A stretch of DNA of 64,000 nucleotides from Hyphomicrobiales bacterium (GTDB lineage: Bacteria > Pseudomonadota > Alphaproteobacteria > Rhizobiales > Beijerinckiaceae): assembly GCA_900466745.1 (NCBI GenBank), contig UBNE01000028.1, forward strand, positions 62,001 to 126,000. Reading direction: 5' to 3'. Made by a program: the position numbers and the translations under genes. Positions 17,162-24,438 of the stretch are shown here, piece by piece; the stretch's first letter is position 1; every line of letters starts with the position of its first letter. The notes beneath the pieces were generated by a model, which was not told the origin of the DNA, ran no database searches, and saw only the letters and a program-made list of their open reading frames with translations.

Positions 17162-17213
17162 CTGGGAAATGAATACCCAGAATGCAAAACGCCCGACCGA
17201 AGGCCGGGCGTTT
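17162..17213 (-). terminator. Second tandem-hairpin element with rho-independent terminator
   Basis: On the minus strand, a hairpin with arms 17202-17213 and 17087+100 to 17198 (that is 17187-17198; one A-C mismatch, GAA loop) is followed by a short T-run. A second hairpin follows, CTGGG 17162-17166 with CCCAG 17176-17180. The loop AAATGAAT and the linker AATGCAAAACG are shared with 14040-14097, while the arm sequences differ in a way that keeps pairing. It ends transcription of the 426-aa gene (stop 17242) and lies in the leader of the ParA-like gene. Confidence 0.65.
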
Positions 17214-17241
17214 CTCTTAGCGCTTCCTCGCAGCGAGCGCT

Positions 17242-18522
17242 TCAGCGTTTGCGGAGGGCCGCCAGGAAGTCCTGCCATTCCTCGACCGACATGAGTTCGA
17301 GCGCATAGTCAGCCAAAAGCGCGTGAACCTCCGTGTAGGCTTCCGAAGACGGCTCTGCAGCCTGTGAGAGGAGGATCCGGCTAAGCGTGTCGATTTCCCG
17401 ACAGCCGAACGCCATTTTCTTTCCCCTCGCCCAGCGGCCGAGCTGGCGCGCGATGCCGAACTCGACGGACGCCAGCATGTGCGATGAGCATAGCAGATTG
17501 GGATCGATGTCGGCGAGAAAGGCGATTTCGGCGAGCTCTCTGGGCGTGAAGCTGTTCTGCGTGATGATGCTGTGATCATGCTTCGTCATCTTCTCGACCT
17601 GCATCGGATCGTAAAGTCTGGTGCGTCGGCCATCGATCTGCGAGAGGTGTTTCCGCAACTGCTGGGAGAGGTCCTGTTTGCATCCGATGAGCTCCGTTGC
17701 CTCACGGACCGCCCGCATAAGGAGCTCAACAGAGCGCACCAATTCGGCGCTGTAAGCGTCGAAGTCGGTAGGTTCCCATTCGGATGCGTCTCGATCAAAG
17801 ATTCTGGCGATAATTTCCGCTTGGGCCTCGGCGGGCGTCTTCACGCCCCTGATCCATCCGGCCGCGAGCTTGCGCCCCTCCTCCTGGAGCGCAGCGAGGA
17901 CCGCAAGCCAGTCATCCTCGTTCGCCGGCCCGTCACCCATCCGATTCCTCTGGAGGTTTCGCCCCTTTGCCGGAAGGCCTTCGACCCAGACCAGTGCGGA
18001 GAGGGTGCTGACCTTCGGAATATCGATCGGATCGACGGTGCGTCCCTTCCTCTTGGCCTGGATCGCCTCGATGGCGCGCAGTTCGATGTCGCGTCGATAC
18101 ACCTCGAAGGCCAGAGCCTCACGCAGTGCGACCTCGATAACGTCCTTCCTTCGACCACCCTTTGGCAGCGGCTCCCGGATCTGATGCAAAGTCCCCATTG
18201 TCAGAACAGGCTTGCCACGCCGAAAATCAGCCAGCTCCTTCTCGCCGAGCGCATAAGGTAGAGCCTGGATCTCCTCCTCCCGAACGATGAAGACATTCGG
18301 GCGGGCACACAGCGACAACCTTTTCAGCGTCTCCTCATCAACGCGCGATTTCCAGCCATCGAGATGATCGGGGTGAATCACGAAGAACGGGAGCGTCACC
18401 TCGACCGGAATTGCGTCGGTTGGGCGAGGGCTCTGGTCGATGAGTTCTTTGGCCTTGCCGATCTGAACCATGAGCTGGTTCAAGGTTCGGCGCATGCTGT
18501 TGATGTTGTTCGCAAAAGTCAT
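17242..18522 (-). CDS. Unknown 426-aa protein of the mobilisation region
   Basis: No family recognised. The start at ATG 18522 (MTFANNINSMRR) is preferred because GGAAGGAACT lies seven bases upstream; an in-frame ATG 15 bases further up is possible. The protein is mixed helical and charged, with no signal peptide, no clear membrane helix and no P-loop. N-terminal part: VTLPFFVIHPDHLDGW. C-terminal part: helical, with FTPRELAEIAFLADIDPNLLCSS quoted from about residue 328 on only in part (FTPRELAEIAFLADID). It precedes the ParA-like gene with a terminator between. It could be a mobilisation or replication accessory protein; this is open. Confidence 0.65.
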   Translation of the reverse strand: MTFANNINSMRRTLNQLMVQIGKAKELIDQSPRPTDAIPVEVTLPFFVIHPDHLDGWKSRVDEETLKRLSLCARPNVFIVREEEIQALPYALGEKELADFRRGKPVLTMGTLHQIREPLPKGGRRKDVIEVALREALAFEVYRRDIELRAIEAIQAKRKGRTVDPIDIPKVSTLSALVWVEGLPAKGRNLQRNRMGDGPANEDDWLAVLAALQEEGRKLAAGWIRGVKTPAEAQAEIIARIFDRDASEWEPTDFDAYSAELVRSVELLMRAVREATELIGCKQDLSQQLRKHLSQIDGRRTRLYDPMQVEKMTKHDHSIITQNSFTPRELAEIAFLADIDPNLLCSSHMLASVEFGIARQLGRWARGKKMAFGCREIDTLSRILLSQAAEPSSEAYTEVHALLADYALELMSVEEWQDFLAALRKR

Positions 18523-19355
18523 GCTAGTTCCTTCCATGCGTTGATCTGAGCGCGACTGTCGTGCGCCAGGTCGTGAGGTGAGTGGCTTGAATGCAGGGGC
18601 GGAAGCGCCACGCCCCTAGACGAATCCGGCGGCTAGGCGACGAGATTGCCGAGTTGTCGGGAACGGCTATGGCGGCATGCCGCGAACTGCAGCGAGTTGG
18701 CGATCGTGAACGCGCGGCCGAAGGAACCGGCGCGCCGAGCACATAATCGGTGCGGCAATTGGCCGGGCACAGACGGTCGGACGGGAATGCGCGATGTGGC
18801 GCCGCAGATTGGCCAGCGCAACCATCACCCGCCCGCAGACATCGGTGACGGCTGGCGTGCTGCCGCGAAACCGCGATTGGCGAGACGCCGGCGGGATGCC
18901 GTTGAGCGTTGCAGCCGTTTGCAACGTCACCGGTGGAAGAAAAGAAATGGCAGATGAGACGGCGCACAACACAGCGGCCTCCGGAAGGAGGTTACCCGCT
19001 GCCGCCGTGGAGCCCCGCCAGGCTCAAATGAGCAGCGATGCTGCTCAACTCACAGTGCAGTTACGATCGGTTTGGGATACCGGTCGCTGGTCTGGCCCGC
19101 GACGGCCCTCCGTGGGCCGTTTGGTCCGGGGTTGTGTTGCGGCTTCCCGGCGCCGCCGCATCCCCAGCGCGAAATGGTGCCAGTAAATGCGTTCTCGATG
19201 CCTTGAGCACGGTCAGATCCCCTAACGATATGCGCCGCTTCTGCGAATATCAATGCGCGTTCGATCAAATCAGCCGGATAGTTAACGTTGATGAGCGGTC
19301 GATTCCGACACTCGAGTTCTGCGGCGCCGATCCACTTCGATGTGCTTTCAAGTAA
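18523..19355. other. Long non-coding or undetermined stretch
   Basis: About 830 bases where open frames on both strands are rich in Arg, Ser and Cys and show no family. One frame on the plus strand beginning with ATG 18949 has a GAAGAAAAG stretch just before it but then becomes low-complexity basic sequence; I do not call it. A perfect 7-bp hairpin is at 19030-19046. As a large gap next to a relaxase region it is a place to look for oriT or an origin, but I see no recognisable nic site. Confidence 0.5.
19030..19046. repeat. Perfect short inverted repeat
   Basis: GAGCAGC, a 3-base GAT spacer, then GCTGCTC: a perfect 7-bp stem inside the non-coding stretch. There is no T-run on either side, so it is not a classical terminator. 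An operator or oriT-associated hairpin is possible. Confidence 0.35.
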
Positions 19356-19373
19356 GAGGACGGGCGGGGGTCC

Positions 19374-19427
19374 GTGACGAGGTCAGGGTCGAGAGAGAGG
19401 CTCCCGGCGCCCGTCATAGATGTTCTC
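19374..19427 (+). promoter_or_regulatory. Conserved structured leader, copy 1 (before the DUF932 remnant)
   Basis: Begins GTGACGAGGTCAGGGTCG and ends in GCCCGTCATAGA shortly before ATG 19428. GACG at 19376-19379 can pair with CGTC at 19412-19415, enclosing a purine-rich GAGAGAGGCTC loop region. It matches the leader of the intact DUF932 gene (21563-21619) closely and the parB leader (23646-23703) in shape and in several blocks. Confidence 0.6.
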
Positions 19428-19632
19428 ATGGCCCAGGTTGAGGTTCGGGATGCTACCCGCAGCCCTGCCAGCGGCTACAAGGTGGATGTGACACGCGGCG
19501 AGCGGGTCGGCCGCGTGTCGTCGGAGTGCTTCTCGCCGCCGGCGGACGAGCGCTATCTGTCTCTGCCGGACGCAGCGGAAAGCGAACAGTGGAGATCGCG
19601 GCGATCTGGATGGAGGCCAGCCGGGGCAGAAG
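19428..19632 (+). pseudogene. Decayed 5' fragment of a DUF932-family gene
   Basis: The first 45 codons (MAQVEVRDATRSPASGYKVD, then RVSSECFSPPADERYLSLPD) align with the intact DUF932 gene that starts at 21620. After SLPD about 16 codons are missing and the frame shifts. Similarity continues in another frame (IAAIWMEASRG) to about 19630 and then stops. The duplicated block includes the leader. It is a partial tandem duplication or the relic of a second DUF932 copy, ended by the XRE gene region. No function expected. Confidence 0.75.
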
Positions 19633-19723
19633 GGCCAGCAGCATTCGGAGGTGAGTTCGCAAGGTTAAGCGTTCCCGGTGATGACAATGCCGCTGGGCGC
19701 AATCAAGCGATTGGCCGCATCGA

Positions 19724-19951
19724 TCAGCTGTCTTTGAGCAATTGCCAGGCCGGAACGTTCAGCCCGAGCGCGATGCGTTCCAGATTATCGATCGAGACGT
19801 TGCGCTCGCCCCGTTCGACCGCGCCGAAATAGGTGCGGTCCATCTCGATCGTCAGCGCAAAATCCTGCTGGCTCACACCACGCTCGTGGCGCAGGCGCCG
19901 GATATTGGTGGCGACGATCGTCCGAAGCTCGCCGGGGTGGGTTCGTTTCAC
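19724..19951 (-). CDS. XRE-family transcriptional regulator
   Basis: A 75-aa protein that is almost entirely one Cro/C1-type helix-turn-helix: NIRRLRHERGVSQQDFALTI, then a recognition helix (TYFGAVERGERNVS) and the final helix LERIALGLNV. Such single-domain regulators control plasmid or ICE maintenance and transfer genes. It is transcribed away from the secreted-protein gene at 20043, so the 92-base gap probably holds divergent promoters. Target genes are unknown; the neighbouring accessory operons are candidates. Confidence 0.88.
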   Translation of the reverse strand: MKRTHPGELRTIVATNIRRLRHERGVSQQDFALTIEMDRTYFGAVERGERNVSIDNLERIALGLNVPAWQLLKDS

Positions 19952-19976
19952 CGGCCCAAATCAGCCGATGGATGTT

Positions 19977-20006
19977 TTTATAGCGACGGTTTTTAAGCAT
20001 CATTAA
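19977..20006 (-). promoter_or_regulatory. Possible promoter for the XRE regulator
   Basis: On the minus strand TATAAA (19977-19982) lies 18 bases after TTAATG (20001-20006), in a locally AT-rich stretch. The -35 is a poor match to TTGACA. Position is right for a short leader ahead of ATG 19951. Confidence 0.3.
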
Positions 20007-20042
20007 TCTGATGACTTTAAGAACCATGGACAGGTTGCTTGT

Positions 20043-20921
20043 ATGTCGGGCATGGCCAAATTGCGTAAGTTGAGATGGTTGCTTGCTGTAGGCCTTGCCG
20101 GGTTTGCAGTTCGAACGGCACAAGCTACCGACCGCCAATGGCTGTCGACGGGAGATCGCTTCGGTCCTCGGGCCTATCTGACGGCGCTTTCGGGGGCAGG
20201 CACAGAAGCAGCGACCGCAGAAGGACGCGTCGACCGCGCCTCAGCTGAGGAAGCGTGCAGAGATAACGGCTCGACGGAGTCGGATTGCGTTGAGCAGATT
20301 CTCCGGAACGAAGCCGGCAGAACCCATCGGGCTTCCGCTGATTGCCGCGGCGGTATTCTGAAGCCTACGACGGGCGGCGTCTTTCGCTATGCAGGTCTCT
20401 GGACTTCCGGCGTGGGCAATGGCCGCTCGCGCTGGCGGGACGAGGCAGGGCAGTTTGTCGGACAGGCCAGTGCTGGCGGAGGCCTCGGCTTGGCTCAGCA
20501 ATGGGAAGTTCTCTGCCCGGCAGCCGGAGTGAGGCAGGTTGAGCAGGAGCCGGGCACGGTCGACCTGTCGACGATGGGCTGCTCCGCCTATGATCACAAT
20601 GGCAGTCAGGTCACCGTTGCCGCCGAGAGCGGGCTGATCGCCTATTCTGAGCCGAAGGCCTCGTTGCGTGATGTCGCGCGCACAGGAACCGTCATCTTTC
20701 GTGGTGAGCCATTCGGTTACAGTGGCAAGATCGTCGGCACTGCCTACGCGTTCAAACGCGGCTGCCCGCCAGCCCCTTACGCGGTGCGCGGCGAGTATTC
20801 ACCGGACAACACCACCATCGTGCTGCGCGGTGCCGCACCGATCCGCAAGGGCTGTGAGGTCACAGGCTATTCGGTCCGAAGCCCACACGCTGTCTTGAGG
20901 TTCAAAAGCCTCATGAGCTAG
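20043..20921 (+). CDS. Secreted hypothetical protein
   Basis: A 292-aa protein with a signal peptide: basic start (KLRKLR), hydrophobic core (WLLAVGLAGFAV) and a likely cleavage after AQA near residue 28. The mature part has paired cysteines (around residues 73, 82, 100, 160, 180, 247 and 274) suitable for disulfides and is rich in beta-prone segments. No family recognised. It is probably periplasmic or exported. Next to DUF932 and an XRE gene it looks like accessory cargo of the mobile element. Confidence 0.65.
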   Translation: MSGMAKLRKLRWLLAVGLAGFAVRTAQATDRQWLSTGDRFGPRAYLTALSGAGTEAATAEGRVDRASAEEACRDNGSTESDCVEQILRNEAGRTHRASADCRGGILKPTTGGVFRYAGLWTSGVGNGRSRWRDEAGQFVGQASAGGGLGLAQQWEVLCPAAGVRQVEQEPGTVDLSTMGCSAYDHNGSQVTVAAESGLIAYSEPKASLRDVARTGTVIFRGEPFGYSGKIVGTAYAFKRGCPPAPYAVRGEYSPDNTTIVLRGAAPIRKGCEVTGYSVRSPHAVLRFKSLMS

Positions 20922-21007
20922 CCGCCCTCGCGGCAGCGTGGTCAGCGCCTCATCCTGCAACTGCCGATCCTTCTGCCCCCCCTTGCCGTACAACGAAGGC
21001 CAGCATC

Positions 21008-21490
21008 ATGCGCATTATGGAGTTTGAAGGTGAAGCCGCCGCGTTCGGGATCAGCAAGATCAGCGCGTTCGACGATGGATCATGCACCGAGTATTCCAGC
21101 GTCGAGTTTAACGAAAAGAACGGCCGGAGAATTCTGATCGAGAACGTCAACTTCATGAATGAAGTCGGCCGCTTGTTCGAACTGAGCGAACCTTGCCGCA
21201 TCTATCTGATGACCGGGAAGAAGAACGTCAAAATCGCCTTCGGCATCAAGAGAGCCGACGGGCAGGCGGCTTATCAAAGCTTCCAGAAACTCGAGATCCA
21301 CACAGGCCTGATGATGATCGGGATGGGGATTCCGCTGAGCCTGTTCCTCATCGGCATCCCGGTCATCCTCTACGGCCTGTATTTCCTCCTCCGGGCGCCC
21401 TTCAATGAGAAGGCCCGCCGCCGCGCCTTCTACGGGGAGGATCCAATCGTCGAGCGGCAACTCAAAGCGCGCGAGATGGTGCGCATTTAG
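21008..21490 (+). CDS. Membrane-associated hypothetical protein
   Basis: A 160-aa protein: a soluble N-terminal domain of about 95 residues, then one strong hydrophobic segment long enough for one or two helices (about 98-126, MMIGMGIPLSLFLIGIPVIL and LYFLL), then a basic cytoplasmic tail (FNEKARRRAF). ATG 21008 is used; ATG 21017 is an alternative. No family recognised. It is 87 bases after the secreted-protein gene and in the same direction. Confidence 0.6.
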   Translation: MRIMEFEGEAAAFGISKISAFDDGSCTEYSSVEFNEKNGRRILIENVNFMNEVGRLFELSEPCRIYLMTGKKNVKIAFGIKRADGQAAYQSFQKLEIHTGLMMIGMGIPLSLFLIGIPVILYGLYFLLRAPFNEKARRRAFYGEDPIVERQLKAREMVRI

Positions 21491-21562
21491 CCTCGTTTCA
21501 GCGGTTGGCCCGAGGCGCTCCCCCCGCAGTGTTCAGAGAGCGAGAGGGTGGAGCGGGGTTCC

Positions 21563-21619
21563 GTGACGAGGTCAGGGTCGGGAGAGAGGCTCCGGGCGCC
21601 CCGTCATGGAGATAGTCTC
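21563..21619 (+). promoter_or_regulatory. Conserved structured leader, copy 2 (DUF932 gene)
   Basis: GTGACGAGGTCAGGGTCG...GGAGAGAGGCTC...CCCCGTCATGGAG. GACG 21565-21568 pairs with CGTC 21602-21605 and adjoining G and C bases extend the stem. It ends right before the DUF932 start and supplies its GGAG ribosome-binding site. Same block order as copies 1 and 3. Confidence 0.65.
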
Positions 21620-22816
21620 ATGACCCAGGTCGAGGTTCTGGAACCTGCCCGCAATCCTGCCGGCGGCTACAAGGTGGATGCGAGCCGCGGCAAGCGAATC
21701 GGCCGCGTGTCGTCGGAATGGTTCTCGCGGCCAGCGGACGAGCGCTACCTGTCACTGCCGGATCTGTTTGCGGCCGTGATGCGCCGGACCGAACGCAGCC
21801 GGACCAGGACGGTGGCGAGCGCGGCGATCCGGGTGGAAGCCAGCCGCGGCGATGCCGAGCGGCTGACGCTGCTGTTGCCCGGTACAGATGCGCCCGTCGC
21901 GCCGACCCACTGGAGTTTTGGCCAGCTCACGAGCCTGGTCGGCGCGCCGGCGGCCTATCTGCGCCAGCTCCCGGCATCGCTCGCCGCCATCAACCTGCAA
22001 TATGGCCTGACCTCGCATCGCGCCGAACAGGTCAAGACCTTTGAGATCGAGAACGGTCGCACCGAGCTGCGCGCCGTGACTGGCCCCGATTACGGGCGCA
22101 TCTACGATCACGAACTGGTCGCCGCCGTGCAGCGGATCGCTGGCAATGGCACCGGCGACACGCGCTGGAAGGTGCCGGGCGTGCTCGACTGGTCGACCGG
22201 CATCTACAATCCGTGCGTCGATATCACTCAGGATACGACGACGCTGTATGCCTCCGATCGCGACGCCTTCCTCTTCCTGGTCGACGACCTGAACCCGATC
22301 GAGGCCGGCCGGCTGCCGGACGGCTCGCCGGACCTCTACTTCCGCGGCTTCTATTGCTGGAATTCCGAGGTCGGCGCCAAGACGCTCGGCATGGCGAGCT
22401 TCTACCTCCGTGCGGTCTGCCAGAACCGCAATCTCTGGGGCGTCGAGGATTTCGAGGAGATCACCATCCGCCACTCCAAATACGCCGCCTCGCGCTTCGC
22501 CCATGAAGCCGCCCCGGCGCTGACCCGCTTCGCCAATTCATCCCCGATCCCGTTCGTGAACGGCATCCGGACGGCGCGCGCGAGGATCGTCGCGCGCAAC
22601 GACGAGGATCGCGAGGAATTCCTGCGCAAGCGCGGATTTTCGCGAGGCGAGACGGCGAAGATCATCGAGACGGTGCTGATCGAGGAAGGTCGCCCACCCG
22701 AGAGTGTGTTCGATTTCGTGCAGGGCATCACCGCACTTGCGCGCGGCAAGACCCATCAGGATGCACGGCTGGATCTGGAGGGGCGGGCGAAGAAGCTCCT
22801 CGACCGGTCTATCTAA
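21620..22816 (+). CDS. DUF932-family plasmid/ICE protein
   Basis: A 398-aa protein starting at ATG 21620 directly after the conserved leader. The pattern TRWKVPGVLDW...ITQDTTTLYASDRDAFLFLVDD and the central FRGFYCWNSEVGAKTLGMASF (quoted in part) are typical of DUF932 (YubP/phage LGT-like) proteins found on conjugative plasmids and ICEs of Proteobacteria. The biochemical role is not established. The first third resembles the relic at 19428. It sits with parB-like, DUF2493 and DUF736 genes, which travel together in many alphaproteobacterial elements. Confidence 0.85.
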   Translation: MTQVEVLEPARNPAGGYKVDASRGKRIGRVSSEWFSRPADERYLSLPDLFAAVMRRTERSRTRTVASAAIRVEASRGDAERLTLLLPGTDAPVAPTHWSFGQLTSLVGAPAAYLRQLPASLAAINLQYGLTSHRAEQVKTFEIENGRTELRAVTGPDYGRIYDHELVAAVQRIAGNGTGDTRWKVPGVLDWSTGIYNPCVDITQDTTTLYASDRDAFLFLVDDLNPIEAGRLPDGSPDLYFRGFYCWNSEVGAKTLGMASFYLRAVCQNRNLWGVEDFEEITIRHSKYAASRFAHEAAPALTRFANSSPIPFVNGIRTARARIVARNDEDREEFLRKRGFSRGETAKIIETVLIEEGRPPESVFDFVQGITALARGKTHQDARLDLEGRAKKLLDRSI

Positions 22817-23021
22817 GGTCTGAAAATCGATGTCGGTCGAACGGGCGTAGCCATCGAATCGCCATGCGAACGCAGGGTAATTTCTAGAATTATTCCTGCG
22901 TTAACCACAGCAATGAGGGCGATGCTGCCCATCCACCGAAAGCAACCATCGGCCTGTTGGATTCGCGCGCTCTGCCTGAGTATTTGACTGTTAGCCACTT
23001 ATCGGACGAAGGAGATCACAA

Positions 23022-23567
23022 ATGGCTGACATCGATCAGATTTCTGAGATCAAGGATCGAATCTCGACGATTCAGACCCGCATCGATACGCTTTCAAGCG
23101 TAACCGCAGCGGATTGCGCCAAGGTCGCCTCTCGCAAGATAACTTTTCTCACCCCTAGCCATTTCATCGGCGGCACGACTGAGAAGCCCGAGATCGAGAT
23201 GACGATCGGATTGGATGATTTTTCCCTGATCGTGGGGGCTTCCGGTGTCGAATTTTGGGAAGCCTTCGACTCGTATCTTGAAGATGTCGAGCGCACGCAG
23301 CTTTCTGCGCAGACGAATGCTGAGATCGACAAATTCGAGGCGGACTGGGCAGCCGATGGCTCGCAGTTCGACTGGAAGCAGGACTTTCAAGAACTGCCGC
23401 ACCACGCAGTCGCTGAAATCCGGGCCCTGGTCAAAGCCCAAATGTGGCGCAGCGACGATCTAGAGCAGATGCTTGCTGAGGCTCTTTTCGAGGCCGTGCA
23501 GGAACGCCTCCCGAGCCTTCGTGACGAACTCGAGGAGTTGAACGACAGCCTCGAAGAGCTCGCATAG
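23022..23567 (+). CDS. Hypothetical protein with terminal coiled coils
   Basis: A 181-aa acidic protein. Residues 5-28 (ISEIKDRISTIQTRIDTLSS) and the C-terminus (ERLPSLRDELEELNDSLEEL) read as amphipathic coiled coils around an alpha/beta middle. GAAGGAG lies nine bases before ATG 23022. No family recognised. It sits between DUF932 and the parB remnant, somewhat less GC-rich than its neighbours, and could be a recent insertion into the accessory block. Confidence 0.65.
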   Translation: MADIDQISEIKDRISTIQTRIDTLSSVTAADCAKVASRKITFLTPSHFIGGTTEKPEIEMTIGLDDFSLIVGASGVEFWEAFDSYLEDVERTQLSAQTNAEIDKFEADWAADGSQFDWKQDFQELPHHAVAEIRALVKAQMWRSDDLEQMLAEALFEAVQERLPSLRDELEELNDSLEELA

Positions 23568-23645
23568 CGCCGACATAGCGAAGAACGCTGCCAGCGTTCT
23601 ACTTTTCAGGGTCACCCTCGGAGTCAGAGGGCGGCGCTTTGCTGC

Positions 23646-23703
23646 GTGACGGGTTGGAAGCCGAAAGAGAGTCTTCCGGCCGCCCGTCGCGGAGTGCATC
23701 ACC
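23646..23703 (+). promoter_or_regulatory. Conserved structured leader, copy 3 (parB-like gene)
   Basis: GTGACGGGTTGGAAGCCG...AAAGAGAGTCTTCC...GCCCGTCGCGGAG, ending before ATG 23704. The outer stem GACGGG (23648-23653) with CCCGTC (23683-23688) is perfect and an inner GGAAG/CTTCC pair fits. Compared with copies 1 and 2 several paired bases differ while pairing is kept, which supports a functional RNA structure. Confidence 0.6.
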
Positions 23704-24438
23704 ATGGCTGCTGCGAAGAAGATCACCCTGTCGCCCTCGCGCGACGTTCCTTTCGACAAGCTGGTGCTGAGCCAGGCAAATGTCCGGCGCATCAAGGCCG
23801 GCATCTCGATCGAGGAATTGGCCGAGGACATCGCCCGGCGCGGCCTGCTTCATGGGCTCAGCGTCCGGTCCGTCGTCGACGAGGCCGGCATCGAGACCGG
23901 CCTGTTCGAAATCCCCGCCGGCGGCCGGCGCTACCGCGCGCTGGAACTGCTGGTGAAGCAGAAGCGCCTCGCCAGGACCGCGCCGGTGCCCTGCGTCGTC
24001 CGCGACAGCGGCATCGCCGAGGAGGATTCGCTTGCAGAGAATGTCCAGCGCGCGCCGCTGCATCCGCTCGACCAGTTCCGGGCCTTCCTGACGCTGCGCG
24101 AGAAGGGCCAGTCGGAAGAGGAGATCGCGGCAGCCTTCTTCGTCTCGGTCAATGTCGTCAAGCAGCGGCTGAAGCTCGCCTCCGTCTCGCCGGCGCTGCT
24201 CGACACCTATGCCGAGGATGGGATGACGCTCGATCAGCTCATGGCCTTCACGGTCTGCGGCGACCATGATCGGCAGGAGCAGGTCTTCGAGCGCCTGAAG
24301 GCTTCCTACGACAAGCAGCCCTATGTCTGCCGGCCCGCCCGCCCCGTGGGCTTTCCGTCGCCGCGAAGGCCGCGAGGAGCGCGGCCCGCCCGACGAGGAG
24401 ACCCCGCCGATGCGCGACGAACCGGACGATCACCTTGA
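23704..24438 (+). pseudogene. Truncated ParB/RepB-type partition-like protein
   Basis: The N-terminal 205 residues are a good ParB/Srx plus helix-turn-helix region: LVLSQANVRR, a GGRRYRALELL box, ENVQRAPLHPLDQFRAF and the motif VSVNVVKQRLKLA. Full-length relatives on such elements run to roughly 600-700 residues. Here homology stops near SYDKQPY (24325) and the frame runs on for 38 residues of Pro/Arg-rich sequence that overlaps the next gene's leader. A deletion has fused the 5' third to the DUF2493 upstream region. The remaining part could still bind DNA, but it lacks the normal C-terminus. Confidence 0.75.
24368..24386 (+). repeat. Perfect hairpin just upstream of the DUF2493 gene
   Basis: GGCCGCG (24368-24374), loop AGGAG, CGCGGCC (24380-24386). 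It lies 23 bases before ATG 24410, at the junction where the parB-like gene is truncated. No T-run. Possibly part of the DUF2493 leader. Confidence 0.4.

Noticed and set aside
14040-17213. Tandem-hairpin repeats as ends of an insertion sequence
   Set aside because: They are direct, not inverted, copies with diverged arms, and no transposase lies between them.
18524-18967. 147-codon minus-strand frame upstream of the 426-aa gene
   Set aside because: Cys/Arg/Ser-rich with no structure or plausible ribosome-binding site; left as a gene-free stretch.
22813-22998. 61-codon minus-strand frame between DUF932 and 23022
   Set aside because: No ribosome-binding site, no family, and ends across the DUF932 stop; likely chance.
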